NCBI GenBank assembly: GCA_963662175.1
Contig: OY759224.1
Location: 31,133,489-31,197,488 of the forward strand
Source of the DNA: Aradus depressus
Lineage: Eukaryota; Arthropoda; Insecta; Hemiptera; Aradidae
Direction: 5' to 3'
DNA length: 64,000 nucleotides
Translations under genes and position numbers: made by a program
The notes under the pieces: model-generated
Database searches by the model: none
Seen by the model: the letters and a program-made list of their open reading frames with translations, nothing else
What the model was told of the DNA's origin: nothing
In this document: positions 31,183-41,780 of the stretch, in pieces
How the letters are laid out: each line of letters begins with the position of its first letter
Position numbering within the stretch: the first letter of the stretch is position 1

Positions 31183-31562
31183 TGAGGTATTTTTCCTCAA
31201 ATTTGCTGCCTTCTGAGACTAAAATTAGAAACTCTGGATTACTTTAAACACTTTCCGATTTACAAAATTGTTCTGGCTGATATAAAACACAAAAAATGTG
31301 CCCAAAAATTTTGCCATGGTCATTTTCTTATTGAAAAATTAACGTAGATTTCAACAGTGCTATCAGATTTTCGGAGAAATTTTCAGATTTAAAGATATCA
31401 CGGTTTTCCGATGCCAGGTCGTGATATCTTTCAAAATCGATAAAAAGCGAAATTATTCCGAAATGATTGAGAATCGGACCATGGTCAATATGTACTTTTT
31501 TGTTCATTTTATGGTGAAAAATCTACTGGTGAAGTTTGTCGCACGAGTAGCAAGTCACCCTG

Positions 31563-31690
31563 TATAAATAAATAAATAAAAAGTACATTTTCCCATCTAC
31601 GCACCTACTTCCATTGTTATATTTTTCACTCCTATTTGGTTCACTTCTCTCGGCCCAACAACTTTCTCTTTTCTTTCTTCTTTTTTTCTC
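31563..31690. repeat. Repeat C, right part
   Basis: AAATAAAAAGTACATTTTCC, GCACCTACTTCC and TTCACTCCTATTTGGTTCAC continue the copy begun at 29793. Confidence 0.75.
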
Positions 31691-31960
31691 GTATAAAATA
31701 AATATAAATTAACATTATAATAAATATGAAACTTATAATCAATTAATTTAAATAATTAAGATTTGTAGGATATTCATAATTATAAAATAGAGTATTTTTC
31801 AACACATTTATTGTATTTTATTGATATTGTATAGACTCTCTATTATATACGTTCTTCTATTTATATAGATACTTTAATTCTTCATAATTGAGCGGTTCAT
31901 GTTAATTGTTTATTTTATTGTCTAGTTTGTCTCCACTGTAGCACTAATTTATTTACATAG
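31691..31960. other. No gene seen
   Basis: Very AT-rich sequence. Confidence 0.4.
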
Positions 31961-32246
31961 CCCGACCGAGGCCCTTAGTTTATTTTATCTGGGAGGTAAA
32001 ATAAACTTAAGCACGCCGTCCTTCGGATCGGACGTTAAGCGATGGTCCCGAGCCTGTACGATGTCAGGTACTCGTTAAAGACCCCTACCCTAGATGAATA
32101 AAAAATTTAGGGTAGGCAAAATTTAGGACTCCCACAGTAGAGTCGGGCTCATGTCCACCAGAGTGACGAAAGAGCGCTCTGGTAGTAGGCGATATGACCT
32201 CGTAGTTAAAGCCCGGGCATGAGTCATAAAACCTAAACCTAAACCT
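31961..32246 (+). mobile_element. SINE-A copy with (CCTAAA)n tail
   Basis: It begins CCCGACCGAGGCCC, just after box B, and ends CATAAAACCTAAACCTAAACC. The tail unit here is six bases. Confidence 0.92.
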
Positions 32247-32344
32247 TTACATTTGTATTTTGTGGTAAATATTAAGTGTTGATCTTAAATAAATGACAAA
32301 TAAATAAAAATATAAATAATAATTAATAATTGAATTAATAATAA

Positions 32345-32460
32345 TGAAATAATAATAATATGAACAATAGATCACCACATTTCCTGTAGAAATTTTATAT
32401 TCTGTTTAATTTTGATTTCTACCGATCGAATTTCAGACCGATTATATAACTTCTCTTATA
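32345..32460. repeat. Repeat C fragment
   Basis: ATCACCACATTTCCTGTAGA and TTTTGATTTCTACCGATC match the other copies. Confidence 0.7.
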
Positions 32461-32480
32461 CTTCGTTTAGCTAGGAAAGT

Positions 32481-32792
32481 AAGGTTATGTTTTATGACTC
32501 ATGCCCGGGCTTTAACTACGAGGTCATACCGCCTACTACCAGAGCGCTCTTTCGTCACTCTGGTGGACATAACCCGATCTTACTGTGGGAGTCCTAAATT
32601 TTGCCTACCCCAAATTTTTATTAACATAGGGCAGGGGTCTTTAACGAGTAACTGACATCGTACAGGCTCGGGACCATCGCTTAACGTCCCATCCGAAGGA
32701 CGGCGTGCTACTAAGGGCCTCGATCGGGTTTCGAACCCACGTTCTTGAGCTCAGAAGACAAACACGCATACCATTGAGCTACCGGCGCCCTC
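32481..32792 (-). mobile_element. Full-length SINE-A
   Basis: The minus strand carries GAGGGCGCCGGTAGCTCAAT, box B GGGTTTCGAACCC as its complement, the body and tail. A few bases are missing after GGACGGCGTGCT. Confidence 0.92.
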
Positions 32793-33735
32793 GCTGGGGC
32801 AGTAAGTAATATGAAGAGTGAATAACGGTGCGAGGTAGCAATTTAACTGAGTGTTGCAGCCCTGGACCACTGCATCTCCATATATATAACACAACACAAC
32901 CATACCATGTTATTTTATTAACTGCGTATATTTGACTTCTAATGGAGGGCCCCAGCCAGAAAATAACATTACATATCTGTGTCAAAGTTACATTGAATAA
33001 ATTACAAATGTTTAACCACTGATTATGAAAGGTCCGTTTTGAATTAGTACTTGTACTTGTAGGGTACATCTCTATTTAAAATGTCAAAGGTCCTCTACAT
33101 ACGTAAAACCGACAACAAATTGACAACATTTACAAATGAAATATGCCTTTTGAGTAATCAAATTTAACTTGAGTAGTGAATTATAAATAAAACAGTTGCA
33201 TATATCAACAGACAGTTGCGGTCCGACAATAAGGCGAACGAGACGCTGTACAATGGGCCAAATTAGGGCTTTCGAGATACTTTCTCGTTGGCCCAGCTCT
33301 TCTTCATCTAATCTGCGATAGAGCAATTTCTCCCTCTATTTAAGGCCATGGAAATAAATTATCCTATTTAGGTTTTGAAGAATGGTTTAATTTACATTCA
33401 TGTGTAGAATTAATTTATATTATTGTATTATTAAGAGGTACAGCGCAGATAATATAAACAATTTTGAATTCAACCCATTTTTTCACATAAAAAATCGCAT
33501 GAATAGATTCGTCCGCAACAGAAAACTACGATGTCAAAGAAGCTTGCCGGTGACCGTAATAGAATAAGAACGACCGACATGGTCAAGGTCAAGTACAAAT
33601 AGTGGGTTGCTGGAGACGTCACAGTTTCCACTAGTCTATAAATTTTCAGCAGGATTGGAACAAGGAAAAGGGTAAAAACCAGAGGAAGGGAATTATACGC
33701 AAAAACCTCAATGTCTGTGTAATCAAATTATGATA
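32793..33735. other. No gene recognised; weak repeat B near 33600-33735
   Basis: Several short frames exist on the minus strand (up to about 95 codons), but none has recognisable motifs or splice signals. AGCAGGATTGGAACAAGG near 33650 resembles repeat B. Confidence 0.35.
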
Positions 33736-34443
33736 CAGTAGAGCGTCGATTATCCGAACTAATGTGTGGGGTGGTTCGGATAATATCCATTTGGATCGTC
33801 ATTTGTATCACCATCTTCTGTGTGACCGTTGTCATGTAGTAATTCGCCACAACCAGTGAAAACACCAACGTTGCTCAACGCCTCCAACATTTTAGCGGGT
33901 TCATTGTCAGGCTCGTCGATTTGCATTTATTCTTTAGATGGTTTCAGTAGCTTATTCCACAATTATGAGAGACTACACAAGATTAAGTGCATGCCTAGCG
34001 ATTGAATCAGAATTATTTTTTATTCCGTTATCGTTGATTTACCAACACCGAACTTGATAGCTAATGCCTGACCCGTTTCACCTTTCTTCAGCCGCATAAT
34101 AATTTCCATTTAACTTTTAATGAAAGCACTACTCGTGAACTAATTCAATATTTACCTCACTATAAATGATTTGAAATTGAGAGCATTGACTGGTAACCGA
34201 CCATACGAATGGAAAGGGATTCAGTGGAAAAATTGAATGCACAAAGACATACAAGTTAGTTGTTAGTAAACAAATATTGACTGTCTGCCGGTCAAAGTGA
34301 ATTCATCGAAAAACTGATATCCCTTATACAGCTAACAAAGCTCTTTCTAAGCATTAATTAGGCTTCCCTCATGGAAGTTCATGGAAAAACGAATTTTATT
34401 ATTTTTTTCCATGAAGCCACTTCGGATAACTGACGCTCTACTG
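33736..34443 (-). mobile_element. pogo/Tigger-like DNA transposon, deleted, with HTH remnant
   Basis: Ends CAGTAGAGCGTCGATTATCC and its complement lie next to TA dinucleotides (33734-33735, 34444-34445). The minus strand reads EIIMRLKKGETGQALAIKF and GVGKSTIT, the N-terminal psq/CENP-B helix-turn-helix. Farther along comes an acidic C-terminal scrap (NEPAKMLEALSNVGVF). The DDE catalytic domain is gone, so the 708-base element is non-autonomous. Confidence 0.88.
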
Positions 34444-34645
34444 TATATTGGTTTCAGAGGGAGAGCAAAAACTTAGTTGATTAATTCGCGGCCTGGGGAT
34501 GTAGACGGTAATTCACCGATGGTTTTACTGTGTGGGGGTCGATGTGGGGTGCAGAGCCGCAATGCAACACACAGTTAAATTGTTAACTCCGTCCTTCCTC
34601 TGTACATATTTTATACTGTGGGGGGTCGAGTTAGCTTACAGAAAG
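34444..34645. other. Repeat B scrap and G-rich sequence
   Basis: GAGCAAAAACTTAGTTGATT and GGGGATGTAGACGGTAATTC mark the repeat. GTGTGGGGGTCGATG follows. Confidence 0.55.
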
Positions 34646-34735
34646 CAGCTTAGCTGCTTTGTTGCTTAGCTGCTTTGTTGCTTAGCTGCTTTGTTGCTTT
34701 GCTGCGTTGTTGCTTTGCTGCGTTGTTGCTTTGTT
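34646..34735. repeat. 15-bp tandem repeat (GCTTAGCTGCTTTGT-like)
   Basis: About six copies of GCTTAGCTGCTTTGTT and a GCTTTGCTGCGTTGTT variant. Confidence 0.95.
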
Positions 34736-34879
34736 AATTACTTTAATAGCTGTCTCCTGGGTGTGGTTCTGCGGCCAGGTCACTCCAGCCCATTCATTAT
34801 ATTTATAAAAGTGAACACAACCCCTCTCTCTTCCCCCCACAGATCTTTTAAATAATATATTTTTTTAATATTCCAAATT

Positions 34880-35345
34880 TTATAGCTTCTTCGAAATTTA
34901 GTTTGTCGGTGAATCACCGGCTATGTACTTCCCCAGAACGAATTAATCAATCAATTTTTTCCTCCCTCTACAAAACTAGTCGACCGTTTGCGCTAATATT
35001 CAATAGTTGACTTACCTAAGGCCTCCTAAATCCTCTTATGAAATTTTGTTTATAAATTCATTAGATCGGTAGTTATTAGAGTTTTTGAATTGAACCTCCC
35101 TGAACCGTTCAGGTTACACATATACAAGTTTGTGTCGAATAATTTATTCTTTTGGCAGCTATTAGAGTTTGGAATTAACATACAAAATTTCGTGTTAAAG
35201 CATTCATTTCATCAGGAGTTATCGTGTTTACAGACACACAGATTGGAATCTAGAGTTCGGAAAACTTGAAATTCCGTTGAAAACTCCGCATCAAATTTTT
35301 GACCGATAACATAACTTTCCGTATACTTCGTATATCTGAGGAAGT
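34880..35345 (-). repeat. Repeat B, nearly complete in minus orientation
   Basis: It runs from GGTGAATCACCGGCTATGTA through AGTCGACCGTTTGCGCTAAT to AACTTTCCGTATACTTCGTA and GAGGAAGTAAA, in the full family order. Confidence 0.85.
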
Positions 35346-35654
35346 AAACATTGATATTAACGTAAAGTGAGTGAATGTGATCATCAGGTGTTATTGTCTG
35401 TTACTGCAAACTGATGGGAGGGTTCTTGTACTCCATTCGGATAGTTGAAGAGACAGTAATCACAGCGGACAGTCAGAACACAGCTAAGCTTTTAGCCCGG
35501 GCATTTTTCAGTCAACTCAACAACACTCCTGTTCAATTATTGAAGTGGGACTGCTCAGTATCTTCATCAAGTTGAAAGAAGTTGTTCTTAAGTAAAAAGT
35601 CCATCAACGTAAACTTAGTGGATTTCCGTGGCAAGTCCTCACAAATATTTACTC
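35346..35654. other. No gene recognised
   Basis: Moderate GC, no known motif. Confidence 0.35.
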
Positions 35655-36310
35655 TAATTGCTGTACAAAGTATAGTGGAAGTAGTATATATATTTTGTGA
35701 TAAAGAAAATAATGTTTTAAATTAAAAAAAAAAAATCAATAATTGAATTAGTAATAATTAAATAAACAAAAAAAAATTGAATAAAATTACCATATTTCCT
35801 GCAGAAATTATAGCTGGTCTTCTACTAAATTTTGATTTCTACAGTAATTTCCGAAAAGGGCCCTAAAAAAATATCAAAAGTTCAAGACGAGCAATTTTGA
35901 AATAACTTTTCATTTGGATTTCTTCTAAATTTACTAAAGAGATGCCATCTTGTTTTTCTAAATCTTGTAAAAATGTTCAATCCAATCCAAAGGTATAAAT
36001 TATCTTACTGGGTTAACGGGGAAATAAATAGTATAGAATAAGAGAACAAATATTGGTTTTATTTACTTAAATCTACATTATTAATTGTATAACTAAGATG
36101 GAAATAAAAAAATGAAATTATTTACAAAAAACAATCTTACAAACTAATTACTTACTATATCAATCTTTTTTTCTGTTTTCTAGTGGCCACTTTCTATAAT
36201 TCTTTGATATTTTGGGCATATATGTTTTGTACATATTAATAAATAAAAGCACCTCCTTTGCGCATCCATTTCACTGTTATTTTACACTCCTACATGGTTC
36301 ACTACACCTT
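35655..36310. repeat. Repeat C copy without the foldback insertion
   Basis: It shares GCAGAAATTATAGCTGGTCT, GTAATTTCCGAAAAGGG and TTTTGGGCATATATG with the copy at 29.8-31.7 kb. It has its own unrelated insertion near 35890-36180. Confidence 0.75.
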
Positions 36311-36469
36311 AAGTCTAAACACACCTCTCACGGTCCACCTTCACATCTAAACCCAGACTCTCACCTCCATAATCCAATTTAGACTGGTCCACTGTATTAA
36401 AAACAGTTGATAGTCGAATTTTGTTCTTCATTCATTGGTTGATTTCAAAACTAAATACGATTTTATTTA

Positions 36470-36650
36470 TTTTTTTTTTTTTTCGCCTCGCCAGACACCA
36501 CACTAGCCACCTATGTGTTATTATTTAGTTATTTTTACGACATCCATGGCCCCGGGAGGGAGTTCTATCTACGAAATCAAACTCACTCCCGGACGGGATT
36601 CGAACCCGCAAACCATGGTGAGACCATGCGACTAAAGCCCTACGCTCTGA
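36470..36650 (-). mobile_element. SINE-B copy, minus orientation
   Basis: A T-run (the tail) is followed by CATGGCCCCGGGAGGGAGTT, GGGATTCGAACCC (box B) and CCTACGCTCTG. Confidence 0.9.
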
Positions 36651-36734
36651 AAATACGACTACATATATTTATTCAGTAATTTAGTTACTTCGTTTCTAAC
36701 AGCTGTTTTTTTTATACCAATAAATATAATTAAT

Positions 36735-36971
36735 TTAAGCACGCCGTCCTTCGGATGGGACGTTAAGCGATGGTTCCAAGCCTGTACGATGTCAGGTACT
36801 CGTTAAAAACCCCTACCCTAGGTGAATAAAAATTTAGGGTAGGCAAAATTTAGGACTCCCACAGTAGAGTAGGGCTCATGTCCACCAGAGTGACGAAAGA
36901 GCGCTCTGGTAGTAGGCGATATGACCTCGTAGTTAAAGCCCGGGCATGAGTCATAAAACCTAACCTAACCT
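36735..36971 (+). mobile_element. SINE-A copy, 5' truncated, (CCTAA)n tail
   Basis: It starts TTAAGCACGCCGTCCTTCGG and ends CATAAAACCTAACCTAACC. Confidence 0.92.
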
Positions 36972-37039
36972 ATAATTAATTTTACAATATATTATTAATA
37001 ATTACAATGTGTGTAATATTATACATCACAATATAGCTC

Positions 37040-37260
37040 AAATGGACATCAACTAGTGATTTTTAGCCGAATCGACCAAAAGGATGCCGACGATTAAGAG
37101 TGTCGCTTAGCACAAAAACTCCTAATAACTGCCGTTGTAACGTTTGTGAATTCAAAATCTTCCGAAAAAACGACACCTATTAAATTTCCGCGAAATCGGT
37201 CGAAAGTTATGGGAGGTCTAAATACCCTAATAACTGTCGATTTAATGAATAAATAAATGA
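37040..37260 (+). repeat. Diverged repeat B fragment
   Basis: CCTAATAACTGCCGTTGTAA and CGACACCTATTAAATTTCCG are landmarks. Confidence 0.7.
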
Positions 37261-37309
37261 AAGAAAACGTAAGTTTAAAAAAAAAAATAATGTATATTTT
37301 ACAAAATGT

Positions 37310-37690
37310 ATATAATAATAATAATAATAATAATAAATGTATTTCCGTTAAACCAATACATGATAATAGGATACGTCAAAAGAATTTATACATTAAGATA
37401 TAGATTTATAACTACTTGAGTCTAACACATCTATGATTAGTAGTAATAATAAAACTATTAAAAAAAGTAAAATGAAATTAATAAAAACTGAACAAATATA
37501 TACTTAAAAATATATGAGTACATGAAGAAAATTAATACATACGTTTATAATAAGTAGACACATTTTTCAATTTAATAAAAATTATGATAACTATTTTTCA
37601 AAAAAATCTCTTCGGAAGTGTTTTTATCCCAACGATGTTTCGAGACGTCCCATCATCAGGTCCCAATGTGGCGAGATATAGAAAAGAAAG
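37310..37690. repeat. Dispersed repeat shared with 20440-20790, ending in a hammerhead-like motif
   Basis: After a TAA microsatellite it follows the 20.4-kb copy. Near its end the minus strand reads CTGATGA, T, GGGA-CG-TCTC, GAA, AC (about 37637-37659). Confidence 0.82.
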
Positions 37691-37799
37691 AAAACAATGT
37701 AACTATAACAATATATGAAAAATAATATATATACAGATTAATCAATTATAAATGAATGTATAAAAAAGTCTAAAAAAATAAAAATTTATAAATGAATAA

Positions 37800-38110
37800 G
37801 TAAAACAATAACGTGCATTGGACAGACCTTTAAGGTGCGGAGGAACTCTGCCCAAATAATAAAAATGAAAGCTTTGTATCAAATAATGTTTTTGGATATG
37901 AAACACGATTCTTTATTGTGATTATATTATTCTTTTTGAACAGTGAGGATAAAATGCCGTTTCCATGTAAAGGGTTTCCTCTAACATGAACATTTTTAGT
38001 TGAAATTTAAATTTTTTTATTGTTTCTATTGACTTCAAGAAGTGGGGAAGGGCATTAAATAAATTAATTCCTTTATGAGTTATACTTTTTTCAAAAAGAG
38101 AAGAGCAATA
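37800..38110 (-). pseudogene. LINE ORF2 C-terminal remnant
   Basis: The minus strand encodes SITHKGINLFNALPHFLKS and IETIKKFKFQLKMFMLEE before a TAA. The KGI-x-L-(F/Y)-N-x-LP motif with a following FK-x-LK helix is the usual C-terminus of CR1/L2- or Jockey-like reverse transcriptases. Confidence 0.65.
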
Positions 38111-39184
38111 TATGGGAGTACTTTTGGTATTGCTATCGGCTTAAGTTGGTAGCAATACACAAAATACCCCCATATTTTATAATTTTTTTTGTGAAAAAAC
38201 AATATTTAAAAAAACATAGGTTTTTTATTTTTTACTTTATTAAATGCCGAAAGGAAAGCAATGAGGATTATAAAGTTCCTGAGTAAGACACCTACAATTT
38301 TCACCCAAATGCGCGAAAAATTACTTAAATTATTCGCGCTGTGGTACATTGCCTGTACCTTGATCCCCTCTCATTCTCCAACTACCCCTTTTTTGTGTAA
38401 TGACAATACTCTTGACCACGCCCCACCGTTCGCAAATCCTCATTTAGCTTCGTAAAACTCCACGACTGCCCCCCCCTCGACCTCTACTTCCTAGTGAATA
38501 TCACCCAACACAACGACTACCCCCTTCCTCACACAAATCATTGACACCCCTGGAGCGTCGCTGGAACAAGGCACGCTGTTATTCACAGATAGACGCCGTC
38601 TGTCCCCACAGGAGTGTAATAAGGAAGATGGGACGCAGACAAAGGGGTTTCTTCAAAGACATTACCCAGTTTTAGCATTCAGGTAATAGCTCGTTAGCAG
38701 AGACACAGTATGTCAAGATGGAACACCTCAAGAGTGGCAATCATCAAGCCAAGTCTAGCAACGTGTTCTCATCTCCGGCTAAATGGGAGACAGCCAGCAT
38801 GCCTAAATATTTATGATACACAATAGAAGCACCAATTCAGTGTGCACTTATTAAAGGGTGACATTTGTAGAGTAGAATGGAGAAGAGATGGCAGGTGGGG
38901 AGGGGAGGTAGGAGGGGAACAAGGTTACCCCCACCTCTCCCAGTCGGATCCTCCCACTACTTTCCTACCTTTTCAGAGTTTTAAAATTTTGATTATTTCC
39001 AGCATTTTTTCCAGAGGTGTTTTATTATTATTATTATTTTTTTTTTTTTTTGACAATATTTCTTTTTTCTGGTCACTATGAAGGAACGTTCAAAAGGGAC
39101 TTGGAAGTGTCCCGAAATATTGTCTATACAAGGGAATAGTAAAAATAATGTTATTTCTCTTATGAAGCAGAATCCTTACTATTC
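38111..39184. other. Mostly unique sequence, no certain gene
   Basis: 38111-38260 is AT-rich. 38460-38960 is balanced in GC and free of recognised repeats. It contains CTGTCCCCACAG, 71 bases open in one plus frame (ECNKEDGTQTKGFLQRHYPV), and then TTCAG|GTAATAG. These could be a small exon with splice sites, but this is weak. G-rich GGGGAGGGGAGGTAGG follows near 38897. Confidence 0.3.
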
Positions 39185-39197
39185 AATACTGAACACA

Positions 39198-39465
39198 GCG
39201 GGTTCGAAAACCAGCCGAGCCCCATAGCTTTTTTATCTGGGAAAAAATCTTGAGCACGCCGTCCTTCAGATGGGACGTTAAATTAGTTAGTTATTTTGAC
39301 TATTCACCTAGAATAGGGATCTTTAACGAGTACCTGACATCGTACAGATTCGGTACCAATTTAACGTACCATTCGTAGGAAGGAGTGCTCGAGGTTTTTT
39401 CATTTCTCAAATAGAAAACCTAAGGGCTTCGGGCGGGTTTCGAACCCGAGATCTTGAGCGAGTGG
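39198..39465. mobile_element. Two SINE-A pieces in opposite orientation
   Basis: GGGTTCGAAAACCAGCC to GATGGGACGTTAAAT is a plus head. From about 39290 the sequence returns in minus orientation and ends at a box-B-like GGGTTTCGAACCCG. Confidence 0.8.
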
Positions 39466-39469
39466 CTCG

Positions 39470-39660
39470 ACTTGAATATTTTAATTACTGCCTATGTAAT
39501 GAATGAATCGACACAAAAATTAGTCCGAGGATTCAGAAGCCATTATGTAAATCAAATATTGAGTTTTAGCTCAAATGTTTTATTGTCTTTGGAGGGAGAG
39601 CGAAAACGTAATTGATTAATTCGTGCTGGGGAAGTACAACGCCAGTGATTCATATAAATA
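39470..39660 (+). repeat. Repeat B fragment
   Basis: ACTGCCTATGTAATGAATGA, TATTGAGTTTTAGC and CTGGGGAAGTACAACGCCAG. Confidence 0.8.
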
Positions 39661-40199
39661 GGTAACTCGTGAATTAAGTTAGTCCCTAAACTAATCGGGG
39701 CCCCTCTCGCATGTCATTGAACTCCACGACAAGGGATGCCACTAACAAAGAGGAAGTAATTACCCATATAAGTGAGAAGTGCTAATGTTTATAGTGGCAA
39801 CCGTTTTGTCAAACTGTACAATTTCTAAGTTGACTTGTACGTCAACGTCAATTAGGAAGGGTTGCTCATTTGTCTCAGAGTGAGGGAGGGGGGAAGGAGT
39901 GAGTATCAAATGATGCTAGGAGCTGAGTGGTGGGGGGGGGGGGGGGGGGTCAGGTGTGAGGAGGGGAGTCTGCCTAAGTTATGACGATTGATAAATTAGC
40001 TCCAGGGAACATATCTCGTAAATCATAGGGTGGCTCCAGGTAGAGCTGCCCGCCTGGCTTTGTGCGTCTCTCCTCCTAAGTTACACCCTCCATCATGAGG
40101 CTTAAGCCCAGACTATAACCTAGTCATCTATAGCTCAGTCATCCGTCCAAAACGAAGGAGTTATCACAATACCGGGGGGGGGGGGGGGGGATAATTCGA
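39661..40199. other. Unique-looking sequence with two poly-G tracts
   Basis: 39670-40110 is balanced in GC and has no recognised repeat. G-runs lie near 39931-39949 and 40174-40190. It may be regulatory, but nothing in it proves this. Confidence 0.35.
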
Positions 40200-40484
40200 G
40201 TTGGGGAAGTACATAATAGAGTGTTCTCATGGGCCCTCGTTGGTGAATCAACGGCTATGTACATCCCCAGCGCGCATTACGTTTTCGCTCTCCCTCCAAA
40301 GCCAACCGTTTGAGCCAAAACTCAATATTTGACTTGCATAATGGCTAATGAATCTTTTTACTAAATGTTGTGTCGATACTTTCATTACATCTGCAGTTAT
40401 TCGGCTATTTGAGTTAAGCCCCCTTCTCTGATCCTTCAGCTTTGGCTGATTCCGATGAATATTATAAGTATCGTCCTTATAGGG
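40200..40484 (-). repeat. Repeat B fragment
   Basis: GGTGAATCAACGGCTATGTA, CAAAGCCAACCGTTTGAGCC and TTCATTACATCTGCAGTTAT in order. Confidence 0.82.
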
Positions 40485-41595
40485 CTTTGAAAATCATCTA
40501 TGGCTCAGTCATCCGTCCCGATTAATAAGTATTGTCCTTATAGGGCTATGAATATATATATATTTTTTTTTTTACGGGAGCTCCGGCAAATCACCCGGCC
40601 CGCTTATCGTCGGGGAAGGAAAAAGTACATATATAATATTGGGTTTTATTTAATCACAGTGTTGCTGTGGGTGTCCAGGGGTGACAGCCTCTGGTCCCGA
40701 GCGGGACAGACTGGCACTCCCAGACCTCCTTGGGTTGCGGCTGCCAAGCGGCGCCGAGAGAGCTCGAGTTGGATGGAGTGGGGCTGCTTCTACATCGCGG
40801 CTGCCGGGGGTAGACTTCAGGCCGGTCCGTTAGTCGCCCCCGGCGCCGGGTCAAAGGTCCTTTTTCTGTTCCCGCCAGGAGGTGACAAACCGGCCGAACG
40901 CCGGGTAGCTCGACTCCGTCATCAACTCCGGCAGGGTCAATCCCAGATATGATCCTGTCGCGCGGATCAACTCCACCCTAGACCTGTCGTATAGCGGACA
41001 ATCGAGGACCACGTGTTCTGCAGTCTCGATGCCGCCACACGAACAGTTCTGGCTATCCTTCCTATTGAAGAAGAAGGGCTATGAATATCATCTGTAGCTC
41101 AGTCATTCGTCCTGATTAATAAGTATCGTCCTTATAGGGCTTTTAATCTATAGCTCAGACATTCGTCCCGATTAATAAGTATCGTCCTTATAGGGCTTTG
41201 AATATTATCTATAGCTCAGACATTCGTCCCGATTAATAAGTATCGTCCTTATAGGGCTTTGAATATCATCTGTAGCTCAGTCATTCGTCCTGATTAATAA
41301 GTATCGTCCTTATAGGGCTTTTAATATCATCTATAGCTCAGACATTCGTCCCGATTAATAAGTATCGTCCTTATAGGGCTTTGAATATTATCTATAGCTC
41401 AGACATTCGTCCCGATTAATAAGTATCGTCCTTATAGGGCTTTGAATATCATCTATAGCTCAGTCATTCGTCCCGATTAGTAAGTATCATCCTTATAGGG
41501 CTTTGAATATCATCTATAGCTCAGTCATTCGTCCCAATTAATAAGTATCGTCTTTATAGGGCTTTGAATATCATCTACAGCTCAGTCATCCGAAC
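40485..41595. repeat. 61-bp tandem array interrupted by a LINE
   Basis: The unit contains CTATAGCTCAGTCATTCGTC and GATTAATAAGTATCGTCC, then TTATAGGGCTTTGAATATC. One to two units lie left of the LINE and about eight right of it (41076-41595). The TTAATAAGTATCGTCCTTAT portion resembles the middle of repeat B, from which the unit probably arose. Confidence 0.93.
40556..41075 (-). mobile_element. 5'-truncated LINE (Jockey/I-like) with 13-bp target duplication
   Basis: GGGCTATGAATAT occurs at 40543-40555 and 41076-41088, inside the 61-bp array. The minus strand encodes CSCGGIETAEHVVLDCPLY, DRSRVELIRATGSYLG and a stop after WREQKKDL, i.e. the C-terminal zinc knuckle. A TTTATT (AATAAA on the element strand) lies near 40645 and the T-run at 40563-40574 is the A-tail. 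Confidence 0.88.
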
Positions 41596-41635
41596 CGATT
41601 AATCTCCCCCCTTATGAAAAACTCTCCATCGCTTC

Positions 41636-41780
41636 GACTTTACAATGGAATTCCTAAATTTTGCCTACTCAGGTTTGGGTAAGGGGTCATTAACAAGTAC
41701 CTGACATTGTACAGACTCCGGGACCTTAACTCCTCCGAGATCTAAGTACCTCTGCCTGGTTTTGAACCCGCGAACCCCAG
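41636..41780 (-). mobile_element. Degenerate SINE-A
   Basis: CCTAAATTTTGCCTACTCAG, GTACCTGACATTGTACAGAC and TTTTGAACCCGCG follow the family order. Confidence 0.7.

Larger units (their letters stand above)
30061..31562. mobile_element. Long-TIR foldback DNA element carrying an R1-clade LINE
   Basis: Arms of about 185 bases start CAGGGTGACTTGCTACTAGT at 30061 and end with its complement at 31562. They are flanked by TATA at 30057-30060 and 31563-31566. The paralogous uninterrupted sequence near 36.2 kb (GGGCATATATG) shows an empty site. Each arm has an inner hairpin (AAAGATATCACG with its complement). Without the LINE the element would be about 685 bases and encode nothing. TA or TATA duplication suggests Tc1/mariner-like ancestry. 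Confidence 0.85.

Noticed and set aside
40500..40952. 150-codon plus frame over the LINE
   Set aside because: The minus-strand zinc-knuckle protein, A-tail and target duplication show the LINE orientation. The plus frame is a shadow.
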